Assembly (NCBI GenBank): GCA_041660815.1
Contig: JBAZVN010000007.1
Span: 1-64,000, forward strand
Direction of reading: 5' to 3'
DNA: 64,000 nucleotides
Source of the DNA: PALSA-1006 sp041660815
GTDB taxonomy: Bacteria > Pseudomonadota > Gammaproteobacteria > Burkholderiales > Gallionellaceae
Shown: in pieces, positions 1 to 8,071 of the stretch
Layout: the number at the start of each line of letters is the position of its first letter
Position numbering within the stretch: the first letter of the stretch is position 1
Program-made: the position numbers and the translations under genes
The notes under the pieces: model-generated
The model's input: the letters and a program-made list of their open reading frames with translations, nothing else
Told to the model about the DNA's origin: nothing
The model's database searches: none

Positions 1-92
1 TTAGCAAAAAATGGACGATGCCAATCCGTGATTGGAAAGCTGCGCTAAATCGGTTTACTATTCAGTTCGAGGACAGGATGCCTCAGCAGTAA
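1..92 (+). mobile_element. IS256-family transposase, C-terminal tail (partial)
   Basis: An open frame enters from the left edge and stops at 90-92. Its last ~29 codons read SKKWTMPIRDWKAALNRF and end in FEDRMPQQ. This W-x-M-P-(6)-ALN-x-F-x-I-x-FEDR pattern is typical of the C-terminus of IS256/Mutator-type DDE transposases. The catalytic part lies outside the window. Just after the stop is a terminal-repeat-like sequence that fits the same family, so this is the right end of an insertion sequence rather than a host gene. The family is recognised from memory of related tails. Confidence 0.7.
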
Positions 93-100
93 CGAAATTC

Positions 101-127
101 CGTTTACACAAAATTCAGGACACCCTC
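101..127. repeat. Right terminal inverted repeat of the IS256-type element
   Basis: The segment ends in ACAAAATTCAGGACACCCTC. Read from the outside inward it gives a GAGGGTGTCCTGAATTTTGT-like end, close to the outer ends of many IS256-family elements as I remember them. It lies 9 bp after the transposase stop, where the right repeat should be. The left repeat is outside the window, so the pair cannot be checked. Confidence 0.6.
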
Positions 128-276
128 AAACATCAATGGCCAAGAAAATGCACACCAGTCGCACAGCATTAAACAGATTGCTCGATGCATCTGATACCAG
201 CCTGACGCTTACCACGCTTTCAAGTGCGGCCACGGTGCTTGGGAAAAAACTTCGCATTGAATTATCGCCTGTTTAA
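128..276 (+). pseudogene. XRE-type HTH antitoxin, 5'-truncated by the insertion sequence
   Basis: From the IS end the frame reads QTSMAKKMHTSRTALNRLLD and continues to VLGKKLRIELSPV before TAA at 274-276. The patterns (M/R)TSR(T/A)ALxRLLD, TLTTLxxAA and LGKxLRIEL are the standard C-terminal half of small XRE/HigA-like antitoxins. The normal first half is missing, because the insertion-sequence repeat joins directly to codon 1 of the homologous part. An ATG at 136 could still make a 46-residue fragment, but half of the DNA-binding domain would be absent. No intact toxin gene is visible on this side. Confidence 0.65.
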
Positions 277-374
277 TTCCCAAACGATAAAAGCAACGAA
301 CCTATACAGAGATCAATCGAGTACGACCCCATTGATTTTTCTACGCCCTCCTTCCATCTGATGCCCAACTGATG

Positions 375-1127
375 CTAAGGGGCTGCACACTTTTGCGCCA
401 AGTTGAATGTCGGGAAAACCTCAAACACCCGACCGTGGTCTCGCGGATCAATCAAGATGATCTTGTCGAAAGCGTGCTGAATATTCGGCATCACTTCGAC
501 TCTGAACACTTCGCGATCCTCCAAGTTCATGCCGTAGTTAATGTGATCTGTAAGAACAAGCCACCACTCTGAATACCTGTCTCGATACGGCGCAATCTTA
601 CGCTCCTTCTCCGAAAGACAAAGTCGCAAATTCTTCTCGACCTCCTCAATGACCCACCCACCAGAATCGTCATCGCTACTTGCGCCAAGGAGAAAAAAGC
701 TTCCTTGGTCTTGCTCTGCACGAAGCAGATCAACCTCGAAGTTTTTGGTAATCTTGATAGTCGTAGCGGTTCGAGATGTACTGCGCATGAATGAGATGAG
801 AGCTTCTTCAATTTTGGCTTGAAGCGGCTTCCTCTGGCCGACTGGGCGCCGGAAATCCAAGCAGACGAACCAACTCTCGCCGTCGATAGATGGGCCCAGC
901 GCAGGCAGAACTTTCTGCAAGCGCTGCCACAATGGAATCTCCAACTCTTCGAGCCCTTCAGTTGAACCATCAGGTCCTTCGTAGCTCTGATTCAGACGAC
1001 GCACCTCAATACCAATGCTACCGCCCAGAGAGAAGTCCGGCGGAATATTGCCGTCTGGTTCGAAAACCACAGCACCCCGACCAAGCGACAAGAGGTATTT
1101 TTCTACAAGCTTCTCCGATTCGTCCAT
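375..1127 (-). CDS. Hypothetical protein, possible PD-(D/E)xK-type fold
   Basis: A 250-residue protein of unknown function, with no signal peptide or membrane segment. Near the N-terminus an acidic helix (residues 2-10) is followed by PPDF at 29-32 and IGIEVRRLN at 38-46. The spacing from Asp31 to Glu41-x-Arg43 resembles the D...ExK core of restriction-endonuclease-like folds, with Arg where Lys is usual. The rest is rich in charged and aromatic residues (EWWLVLTDH near 190). It stands alone on the minus strand between an insertion-sequence scar and the copper operon, so transfer with the mobile DNA is plausible. The nuclease idea is an inference from one motif. Confidence 0.6.
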   Translation of the reverse strand: MDESEKLVEKYLLSLGRGAVVFEPDGNIPPDFSLGGSIGIEVRRLNQSYEGPDGSTEGLEELEIPLWQRLQKVLPALGPSIDGESWFVCLDFRRPVGQRKPLQAKIEEALISFMRSTSRTATTIKITKNFEVDLLRAEQDQGSFFLLGASSDDDSGGWVIEEVEKNLRLCLSEKERKIAPYRDRYSEWWLVLTDHINYGMNLEDREVFRVEVMPNIQHAFDKIILIDPRDHGRVFEVFPTFNLAQKCAAP

Positions 1128-1490
1128 TGATATCTAACGTGCATTCGACGTCAGTAACTCCGTAAAATTTTTGCAAGATTGCCGAATAACACTTTTATTT
1201 CAGCCTTAACTAATTATTATTAAAGAGGGTTAATTCAATATGACGGCGCAAGATAATTCAAATACGGCATCAACTCTTCATCGGCTCAAGTTACCTGAAG
1301 AAGCGCAACCCAAACTTCAATTTCTGCATTACAGTCTTCGATACCGAGCAGTCTTACTCGGGCTGAATTAAAGGTCATATTTTGTTACAGGGCAAGCGAC
1401 GACGAAACCAAAAAACGAAGCTATTCCCAAACGCAAATTTTTGGGTTAGAGTTTGCAGCATAAACACCCTTGCGACACACCAAACAAACC
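1128..1490. other. Intergenic region with a doubtful 43-codon ORF
   Basis: This 360-bp, AT-rich gap separates the divergent unknown gene from the copper operon, so promoters for both should lie here. An ATG at 1240 opens a 43-codon frame to TAA at 1369-1371 (begins MTAQDNSNTAS). A GAGG lies about 12 bases upstream, but I recognise no family and would not call it a gene. I could not find a convincing CueR- or CusR-type operator by eye. Confidence 0.3.
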
Positions 1491-1877
1491 ATGAAACTTT
1501 CGTCACTTACAATTCGCTGGATGGCACGCCTTATGCTGGGGCTGATGTTGTTCGCCCAGGGGATTGTGGCGGCTAATGCGTGTGATGTTTTAACGGGTAA
1601 TGTAAATCAGGCTTTCGCGCTCAGTTCAGAGGAAGCCGCCGAACCTTGTCACGATACCGCTACTTCCAATGCCAACGCCTGTCTGGATCATTGCACACAG
1701 GGCGATCGCGTCAGTGTGGATCAAATTACACCGGCTTTCGTTATCCCACATATTCCGGTTTTACGGATCGAACTTCCTGAAGAGTCCGCGGTTTCCCCGA
1801 CCTACTTCGCTGCATCAAAAATCGCCGCTGATTCCGGCCCGCCTGTTTCCATCCGTTTCTGTTCCTTCCAAATTTAA
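1491..1877 (+). CDS. Exported Cys-rich small protein at the head of the copper efflux operon
   Basis: About 128 residues from ATG 1491; a TTG at 1470 would add seven residues ahead of the signal peptide. A basic start and hydrophobic segment (LMLGLMLFAQGIVAANA) form a Sec signal, so the product should be periplasmic. The mature part has Cys in ACDVL, EPCHD and ACLDHC, spacing that could bind metal or form disulfides, and it ends in a PPVSIRFCSF motif. Short Cys-containing exported proteins with a GPP-(L/V)-(S/T)-I-x-x-C tail often precede CusCBA-type genes in beta- and gammaproteobacteria (recollection). No Shine-Dalgarno stands out. Its function is unknown; the position suggests a role in copper or silver handling. 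Confidence 0.65.
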   Translation: MKLSSLTIRWMARLMLGLMLFAQGIVAANACDVLTGNVNQAFALSSEEAAEPCHDTATSNANACLDHCTQGDRVSVDQITPAFVIPHIPVLRIELPEESAVSPTYFAASKIAADSGPPVSIRFCSFQI

Positions 1878-1975
1878 ACTTCTCAAGCGTGCGAATCACT
1901 TGTTTTACGGAGTGATTGCGCGCTGATTTTTCGTTTTGTTTTGCTGCCTCCGCGCAGCATCAATGGAGAAATATC

Positions 1976-3229
1976 ATGAGAATTTTTACATTAATAATCA
2001 GTATGTTACTGATATTCCTCAGTCATTCTGCTGTCGCAAGAGACCCGCTTGGCGAAAACATGGAAGGCTTGTGGCAATATCTGGAGCGAAATAATCCGGA
2101 GCTTGACGCGCTACGCTTGGAGCACAACGCCGCCGAACAAGGGGCTACAGCGACCGGCGCGCTCCCCGATCCCAGCCTGCGCATTGAATGGATGGATATC
2201 AACCAGCCAGCGGGAATTACGCTCAATCCAAGTAACGTTGCCGGCGTTAAATATACCGTGCTGCAAGCGATTCCAGGTTGGGGCAAGCGCGACGCCATTA
2301 AACAAACGGCGTTGGCCAATGCCGATTTGGCAAGGGCACAACAGCTCGCCCTCACTGCAGATTTACGCGCGCAACTCAAACTTACTTTTGCCCGGTATTA
2401 CCACGCTAGCCAAGCATTAACGTTGAACGATGAGCTTAAAACTTTTGCTGCCAGTGCCAGCAAACTGGCGCAATCGCGCTATGAAACCGGGCAAGTTAGC
2501 CAGCAGGAATGGCTCAAAGCGCAACTGGATGAAATAGCCTTGAGTTCAGATCGCTTCCCCCTGCAAGCTGAATTGCGCAAAACACAAACCCGCCTCAATG
2601 CCTTGCTGAATCGCCCCGGCGACTCGGCAATGGCGCTTCCGCAAAAATTGCCCGCCATGCCTCCCGCACCAATATTAAATGAAGAAAATCTTCAGCAACG
2701 TCTGCGCAACTCCAGTCCGCAACTGGCCCGCCAAACCGCGCTAAGTGCCTCCGCACAAGGCGAGGTTGCCATGGCGGATAAAAACCAGACACCCGATTTC
2801 GTGCTCGCCATCGCGCCGATCCAGCGGGGGAATAGCATCAGCAGTTGGGATGCCATGCTGGAATTTACTATTCCATTGCAGCAAAATTCACATTCCGCGC
2901 ATCGCCACGAAGCCAACGAAAAATTGCGCGCCAGTGAATCACGCACCCAAGCTTTGCAGCGAAATTTGCAGGCGGAACTGGCGGAACATACTACCGCTCT
3001 GGCAGCGAGCAGCGCACAACTGCAACTGCTGCGCCAACACATCATGCCGTTGGTGGAGATGACTTTTAAAAGCGCCCTTGCCGCCTATCAAAATGGCCGC
3101 TTGGATTACTCCACGCTGTGGCAGGCGCGCCGCGAAGTGCAGCGCAATAAATTGGACGAGCTGAATGCCCTGCTTGACCAGCAAATTCATCTGGCTGAAA
3201 TTGAACGTTTAATTGGAGAGCCGCTATGA
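1976..3229 (+). CDS. cusC: TolC-family outer membrane channel of Cu/Ag efflux (CusC-like)
   Basis: A 417-residue outer-membrane factor. The ATG at 1976 is preferred because GGAG lies nine bases upstream and it begins directly with a signal peptide (MRIFTLIISMLLIFLSHSAVA). The body has the two Ala/Gln/Leu-rich helical repeats of the OEP family, including ALPDPSLRIEWMD and the later DLxRAxxLALTADL-type coiled helices. It forms the trimeric exit duct of the tripartite pump. Its TGA overlaps the ATG of the adaptor gene (ATGA at 3226-3229), which implies translational coupling. The copper/silver assignment comes from the pump gene two positions downstream, not from this protein. Confidence 0.85.
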   Translation: MRIFTLIISMLLIFLSHSAVARDPLGENMEGLWQYLERNNPELDALRLEHNAAEQGATATGALPDPSLRIEWMDINQPAGITLNPSNVAGVKYTVLQAIPGWGKRDAIKQTALANADLARAQQLALTADLRAQLKLTFARYYHASQALTLNDELKTFAASASKLAQSRYETGQVSQQEWLKAQLDEIALSSDRFPLQAELRKTQTRLNALLNRPGDSAMALPQKLPAMPPAPILNEENLQQRLRNSSPQLARQTALSASAQGEVAMADKNQTPDFVLAIAPIQRGNSISSWDAMLEFTIPLQQNSHSAHRHEANEKLRASESRTQALQRNLQAELAEHTTALAASSAQLQLLRQHIMPLVEMTFKSALAAYQNGRLDYSTLWQARREVQRNKLDELNALLDQQIHLAEIERLIGEPL

Positions 3230-4548
3230 ACACCACCATAAAATCAATCAGCTTCCTGCTGGTCTGCGTGCTGGTCGGCTCGGGCAGTTTTTACCTGGGC
3301 AAACAGCAATCGGCACCCGCTGTGCCCGCAGTTCAAGCCGCTGCCTCTCAAATTCAGGCCGAACGCAAAATTCTGTACTACCGCAATCCGATGGGAGAGC
3401 CGGACACGTCGCCCACCCCCAAACAAGATAGCATGGGAATGGACTATGTGCCTGTTTACGAAGGAGAAGATATTGGAAGCGGAACAGTCGCTATTTCTCC
3501 TGAAAAAATTCAATTGCTGGGTGTGCGCACTGAAGCGGTAAAGCGCCGCGCACTGATCCGCCATATTCGCGCCAGCGGCAGTATTGAAATCGATGAACGC
3601 AAACAGGAATGGGTGGCGCCGCGCTTCGAAGGCTGGATACAACAACTGCACGTGAACACAACGGGTGAGCATGTGGCGCGCGGCCAAGCCCTGCTCACCA
3701 TTTACAGCCCGGAGCTGGAAAGTGCGGCATATGAAGTTCAGTTGGCACAAGAATCGGGGCTGCCGGAGCTTGAAAAAAGTGCGCGCAAGCGCTTGGGCAA
3801 TTGGCAAATCGCCGCTGAGGATTTGCAGCATCTGCAGCACGGCATGAAACATTTGGTATTGCGCGCGCCCATCGACGGCGTGGTGGTTGAAAAAATGGCC
3901 GTGCAAGGCGCGCGTTTTGCGCCGGGTGAAGTGCTGTTCAAGCTAGCCGATTTATCAAATGTTTGGCTACAAGCCGAAGTCGCGGAACAAGATCAAGGCG
4001 CGATCCGTGTTGGCCAAACCATCCAAGTCTCCATTGATGCGTATCCCGGCGAAATATTCTCCGGCAAAGTCAGTTTCATCGCGCCCCTGCTAAACGCAAA
4101 CACGCGCACGGTGCGGGTGCGCGTCGAGTTGTCCAACAAAAATGCGCGCCTGCGGCCCGGCATGTATGCCAACGTGGATATTGCCGGTGTGATGCAACCG
4201 GCACTGACCGTCCCGATTTCCGCCGTCATCGATAGCGGCACGCGCCAAGTAGTGCTAGTGCAAATAGCGGAAGGCCGTTTTCAACCGCGTGCAGTCAAAC
4301 TGGGCGAGCGCGGTGAGATCAACGTGGTGGTGTTAGACGGGCTCAGCAATGGTGAAATTGTCGTGACACAGGGCAATTTTTTACTGGACGCGGAAAGCAA
4401 TCTGCGCGCCGCATTGTCTGGTCTAAACAAACCTACCACACCGGACGAACCGGAAGCCAGTAGTGCACCCGCATCCTCGGCCATTCATCCAGAAACAGCG
4501 CCGCAAGCCGCTGCCGACCATAGCGCACATCAGCACGGGGGACATTAG
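3226..4548 (+). CDS. cusB: RND efflux periplasmic adaptor, CusB type
   Basis: A 440-residue membrane-fusion protein. An N-terminal anchor or signal (about 8-25) is followed by a heavy-metal-binding domain at 49-80, with YYRNPMGEP, the Met/Asp pair DSMGMDYVP and a conserved Pro-Val-Tyr end. This domain is typical of CusB/SilB adaptors. Hairpin and lipoyl-like domains (around 115-235) and beta-barrel domains follow. The C-terminus is His-rich (HSAHQHGGH), which may add metal capture. It links CusA to the outer-membrane duct and passes Cu(I)/Ag(I) to the pump. It overlaps cusC by four bases and sits two bases before cusA. Confidence 0.9.
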   Translation: MNTTIKSISFLLVCVLVGSGSFYLGKQQSAPAVPAVQAAASQIQAERKILYYRNPMGEPDTSPTPKQDSMGMDYVPVYEGEDIGSGTVAISPEKIQLLGVRTEAVKRRALIRHIRASGSIEIDERKQEWVAPRFEGWIQQLHVNTTGEHVARGQALLTIYSPELESAAYEVQLAQESGLPELEKSARKRLGNWQIAAEDLQHLQHGMKHLVLRAPIDGVVVEKMAVQGARFAPGEVLFKLADLSNVWLQAEVAEQDQGAIRVGQTIQVSIDAYPGEIFSGKVSFIAPLLNANTRTVRVRVELSNKNARLRPGMYANVDIAGVMQPALTVPISAVIDSGTRQVVLVQIAEGRFQPRAVKLGERGEINVVVLDGLSNGEIVVTQGNFLLDAESNLRAALSGLNKPTTPDEPEASSAPASSAIHPETAPQAAADHSAHQHGGH

Positions 4549-4550
4549 CC

Positions 4551-7500
4551 ATGTTGAATAAACTCATCGAATGGTCGACGCGCAATGTGTTGTTGGTATT
4601 GCTTGCCACCGGGTTTCTGATTGCCGCGGGAATTTATGCGTTATTGCGCACGCCGCTGGATGCCTTACCCGATTTATCCGATACACAAGTCATTGTTTAT
4701 GCACAATATTCTGGACAAGCCCCGCAGATCGTGGAAGACCAGATTACCTATCCGCTCAGCACTGCGTTATTGGCCGTCCCCAAGTCTAAAGTGGTACGCG
4801 GTTTTTCCTTTTTCGGCAGCTCATTTGTGTATGTGATTTTTGAGGACGGCACCGATATTTATTGGGCGCGTTCGCGCGTGTTGGAATATTTAAATACGGC
4901 CAGCGGCAATCTGCCGCGCGGTGTCACACCCACCCTCGGCCCAGATGCCTCCGGCGTTGGCTGGGTGTACCAGTATGTTTTGCAGGGCGCACAGTACACG
5001 CTTGCCGAACTGCGCACCATTCAGGATTGGTATGTGCGTTATCAGCTTACCAAAGCCCAGGGTGTTGCCGAAGTCGCCAGCATCGGCGGCTTCGTGCAGC
5101 AATATCAGGTGACGGTCGAGCCGCGCCGTCTGCAGTCTTACGGCATTCCGCTCACGCGCGTCACACAGGTGATTCGCGACAGCAATCGCGACGTCGGCGG
5201 GCGCGTGGTGGAAATGGCCGAGACCGAATACATGGTGCGCGGACGCGGTTATCTGCGCAACAGTGCCGACCTCGAACAACTGGTTTTAAAAAGTGCAGCA
5301 GGCGTGCCGGTGTTGTTGCGCGATGTTGGACGGGTAGAGTTAGTCGCTGACGAAAGGCGCGGTCTTGCCGATCTAAACGGCGAGGGCGAAGTGGCAGGTG
5401 GTATCGCCATGGCACGCTACGGCAGCAATGCGCTGGAAGTCATTCACAACATCAAAAACAAACTCGAAGAATTGGCGCCCGGCTTACCGCAAGGAGTAAG
5501 CATAGAATCTGTCTACGACCGCAGTGAATTAATCGAGCGTGCCATCAGTACGCTGAAACGCACCCTGCTGGAAGAAAGTCTGATCGTCGCTCTGGTCTGT
5601 CTGATATTTTTGATGCACGCACGCAGCGCCCTGGTTGCCATCATCATGCTCCCGGTGGGCATCCTGATGAGCTTTATTGCCATGCGCATGCTCGGACTGA
5701 ACTCCAACATCATGAGTCTGGGGGGCATCGCCATTGCGATGGGCGCAATGGTGGACGCGGCAATCGTAATGGTGGAGAACGCGCATAAGCATTTGGAGCG
5801 GCGCAGTGACGGGGTATCACGCGGCGACGCAATACTGGCCGCCTGCTATGAAGTCGGCCCTGCCCTGTTCTTTTCATTGCTGATCATTACCGTTTCGTTC
5901 TTGCCGGTGTTCACTCTGGAAGCACAGGAAGGCCGGTTGTTCTCACCGCTGGCCTTTACCAAAACCTTTGCCATGGCTGCAGCAGCGCTACTTTCGCTGA
6001 CGCTGGTGCCGGTGCTGATGGTGTTATTTATTCGCGGCAACATTCGCGCCGAAGCGCACAACCCGCTCAACCGCTGGCTCATCGCCGCTTACCGGCCCAT
6101 GCTAAGCGGCGCGTTACGGCATAAGGGCGCGGTCATCGCCGGTGCCCTATTGCTGATGCTTGCCACACTGTATCCGTGGAGCAAACTGGGCAGCGAATTT
6201 ATGCCACCGTTAAACGAAGGCACGCTGCTGTATATGCCCGCCTCGTTACCGGGCATGTCGGTCACCAAGGCTGCCGAACTGTTGCAAACGCAAGACCGGA
6301 TTATCAAATCATTCCCCGAAGTTGCTTCGGTCTACGGCAAAGCCGGACGCGCGCAAACCGCGACCGATCCCGCCCCGTTGGAAATGTTTGAGACCGTGAT
6401 TAACCTGAAACCGGAGAGCGCGTGGCGCCCCGGCATGAATACCGAAAAACTCATCGTCGAGATGGACAAAGCGCTGCAGTTCCCCGGCATCGCCAACTCG
6501 TGGACCATGCCAATCAAGGCGCGCATCGATATGCTTTCCACCGGCATCCGCACCCCGGTCGGCATCAAAGTCTTTGGCAAAGATTTGCCGGAGTTGGAAC
6601 GCGTGGCACGCGAAATTGAAAGTGTCGTGCGGCAAGTGCCGGGCACTTCCAGCGCTTATGCGGAAAGACTCACCGGCGGTTACTATCTCAACATTAAACC
6701 AAAGCGCGACGCACTGGCGCGCACCGGCTTGAGCATCGGCGAATTGCAGGAAGTAGTGGCGACCGCACTGGGCGGAGAAGCCGTGACCACCATGGTGCAG
6801 GGCCGCGAACGCTTCGGCATCAGCGTGCGTTATCCGCGCGAACTGCGCGACTCTCCGCAGATGATTAAAACGCAAGTTTTAGTGACCACACCGGCAGGCG
6901 CGATGCTGCCCTTGGGACAACTAGCCGAAATTGAAATCACGCGCGGCTCACCCGGTATCCGCACCGAAAATGCGCTGCTCTCCGCCTATATCTACGTGGA
7001 TACGCGCGAATCAGACATCGGTGGATTTGTGAAAAAAGCCCAGCAGGCGGTGCGCGAGCAAGTGAAATTTCCGGCGGGTTATTACGCCACCTGGAGCGGT
7101 CAATTTGAATACATGCAACGCGCGGCGGCCAAACTTAAAATTGTGGTGCCGTTCACGCTGGCGTTAATTTTCCTGTTGCTCTATCTGCATTTTCGCCGTA
7201 TTACCGAAAGTCTGATCGTCATGCTTTCGGTGCCGTTTGCGCTGATCGGCGGCGTGTGGCTGCTGTGGCTGCTGGGTTACAACCTGAGCGTTGCGGTGGC
7301 GGTTGGCTTTATCGCGCTGGCGGGGGTGGCGGCGGAAACGGGTGTGGTGATGCTGGTTTATCTGGAGCATGCTTGGCGCGAACAACAATCACGCTGCACC
7401 GCGAAAAATAAGCCCGCGTCACTCGCCGATCTGTATCGCGCAGTGATGCACGGCGCAGTTGAGCGGGTACGCCCCAAACTGATGACTGTTGCGGCCATCA

Positions 7501-7688
7501 TGGCCGGTTTGTTACCCATCCTGTGGAGCAGCGGTACCGGCTCGGAAGTTATGCGCCGCATTGCTGCCCCGATGGTGGGCGGTATGCTGACCTCAAGCGT
7601 ATTAACACTGCTGGTCATTCCACTGATTTATGCGTGGGTAAAAGAAGGAGGGCTGAATAAATCAACCTCTGCCCTTAACTCTCGATAA
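4551..7688 (+). CDS. cusA: Cu(I)/Ag(I) efflux RND pump CusA
   Basis: A 1045-residue inner-membrane RND transporter with two six-helix halves and two large periplasmic loops. The heavy-metal signature GAMVDAAIVMVENAHKHLE carries the proton-relay Asp402. Three methionines at 562 (LLYMPASLPG), 612 (APLEMFET) and 661 (ARIDMLSTGI) keep exactly the 50- and 49-residue spacing of the metal-binding Met triad of E. coli CusA (M573, M623, M672). This supports monovalent Cu/Ag rather than CzcA-type Co/Zn/Cd transport. Starts ATG at 4551. Its last 14 bases overlap the 3' end of the convergent STAS gene. No cusRS-type regulator lies beside it. Confidence 0.95.
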   Translation: MLNKLIEWSTRNVLLVLLATGFLIAAGIYALLRTPLDALPDLSDTQVIVYAQYSGQAPQIVEDQITYPLSTALLAVPKSKVVRGFSFFGSSFVYVIFEDGTDIYWARSRVLEYLNTASGNLPRGVTPTLGPDASGVGWVYQYVLQGAQYTLAELRTIQDWYVRYQLTKAQGVAEVASIGGFVQQYQVTVEPRRLQSYGIPLTRVTQVIRDSNRDVGGRVVEMAETEYMVRGRGYLRNSADLEQLVLKSAAGVPVLLRDVGRVELVADERRGLADLNGEGEVAGGIAMARYGSNALEVIHNIKNKLEELAPGLPQGVSIESVYDRSELIERAISTLKRTLLEESLIVALVCLIFLMHARSALVAIIMLPVGILMSFIAMRMLGLNSNIMSLGGIAIAMGAMVDAAIVMVENAHKHLERRSDGVSRGDAILAACYEVGPALFFSLLIITVSFLPVFTLEAQEGRLFSPLAFTKTFAMAAAALLSLTLVPVLMVLFIRGNIRAEAHNPLNRWLIAAYRPMLSGALRHKGAVIAGALLLMLATLYPWSKLGSEFMPPLNEGTLLYMPASLPGMSVTKAAELLQTQDRIIKSFPEVASVYGKAGRAQTATDPAPLEMFETVINLKPESAWRPGMNTEKLIVEMDKALQFPGIANSWTMPIKARIDMLSTGIRTPVGIKVFGKDLPELERVAREIESVVRQVPGTSSAYAERLTGGYYLNIKPKRDALARTGLSIGELQEVVATALGGEAVTTMVQGRERFGISVRYPRELRDSPQMIKTQVLVTTPAGAMLPLGQLAEIEITRGSPGIRTENALLSAYIYVDTRESDIGGFVKKAQQAVREQVKFPAGYYATWSGQFEYMQRAAAKLKIVVPFTLALIFLLLYLHFRRITESLIVMLSVPFALIGGVWLLWLLGYNLSVAVAVGFIALAGVAAETGVVMLVYLEHAWREQQSRCTAKNKPASLADLYRAVMHGAVERVRPKLMTVAAIMAGLLPILWSSGTGSEVMRRIAAPMVGGMLTSSVLTLLVIPLIYAWVKEGGLNKSTSALNSR

Positions 7689-7989
7689 CAATATTGGGCA
7701 CTTTGGCAATATTCGCGATATCCAGCACTTGTACGACCGTCTGATTGGGATGCGTGATCACGATTGTCTTGCCTACTTCCTGTGCTTTTTCACTGAGTAA
7801 CATGATCATGCCCAGCGAGGAGCTATCCAGATATTCAACGCCCGACATTTCGAGTTCGATGGTTTTCTCGGGTGATATCTGTAAGCAGGGGGTATAAGCG
7901 TCTTTAAAAATGTGCCGCGAATTAAAATCAAAACGACCTTTAATCTGCAGGATGATTTTATCGTCAAGTTTGGTGGTAAATATTTGCAT
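7675..7989 (-). CDS. STAS-domain anti-sigma factor antagonist
   Basis: A single-domain STAS protein of 104 residues. The motif VEYLDSSSLGMIMLL holds the expected phosphorylation site (Ser57 by alignment with the DSSGL loop of SpoIIAA/RsbV). A GGGAG box lies eight bases before the start. It is the last gene of a five-gene minus-strand signalling run. The next gene upstream encodes both a SpoIIE/PP2C-type phosphatase and an RsbW-type kinase domain, so that protein is the obvious partner for switching this Ser on and off. Related modules (HsbR-HsbA in Pseudomonas) act on FlgM or on diguanylate cyclases; which target is used here is not visible. Confidence 0.9.
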   Translation of the reverse strand: MQIFTTKLDDKIILQIKGRFDFNSRHIFKDAYTPCLQISPEKTIELEMSGVEYLDSSSLGMIMLLSEKAQEVGKTIVITHPNQTVVQVLDIANIAKVPNIVIES

Positions 7990-8071
7990 AATATCGCTCC
8001 CAATGTTGTACTGCGTTACACAAAATAACCGGCTGGTTTCATCATATCAGTTCTGCCGACTGGATTTCCAC

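Noticed and set aside
527..970. 147-codon frame on the minus strand
   Set aside because: Overlaps the 375-1127 gene in another frame; composition is Ser/Arg-rich and it lacks a start signal.
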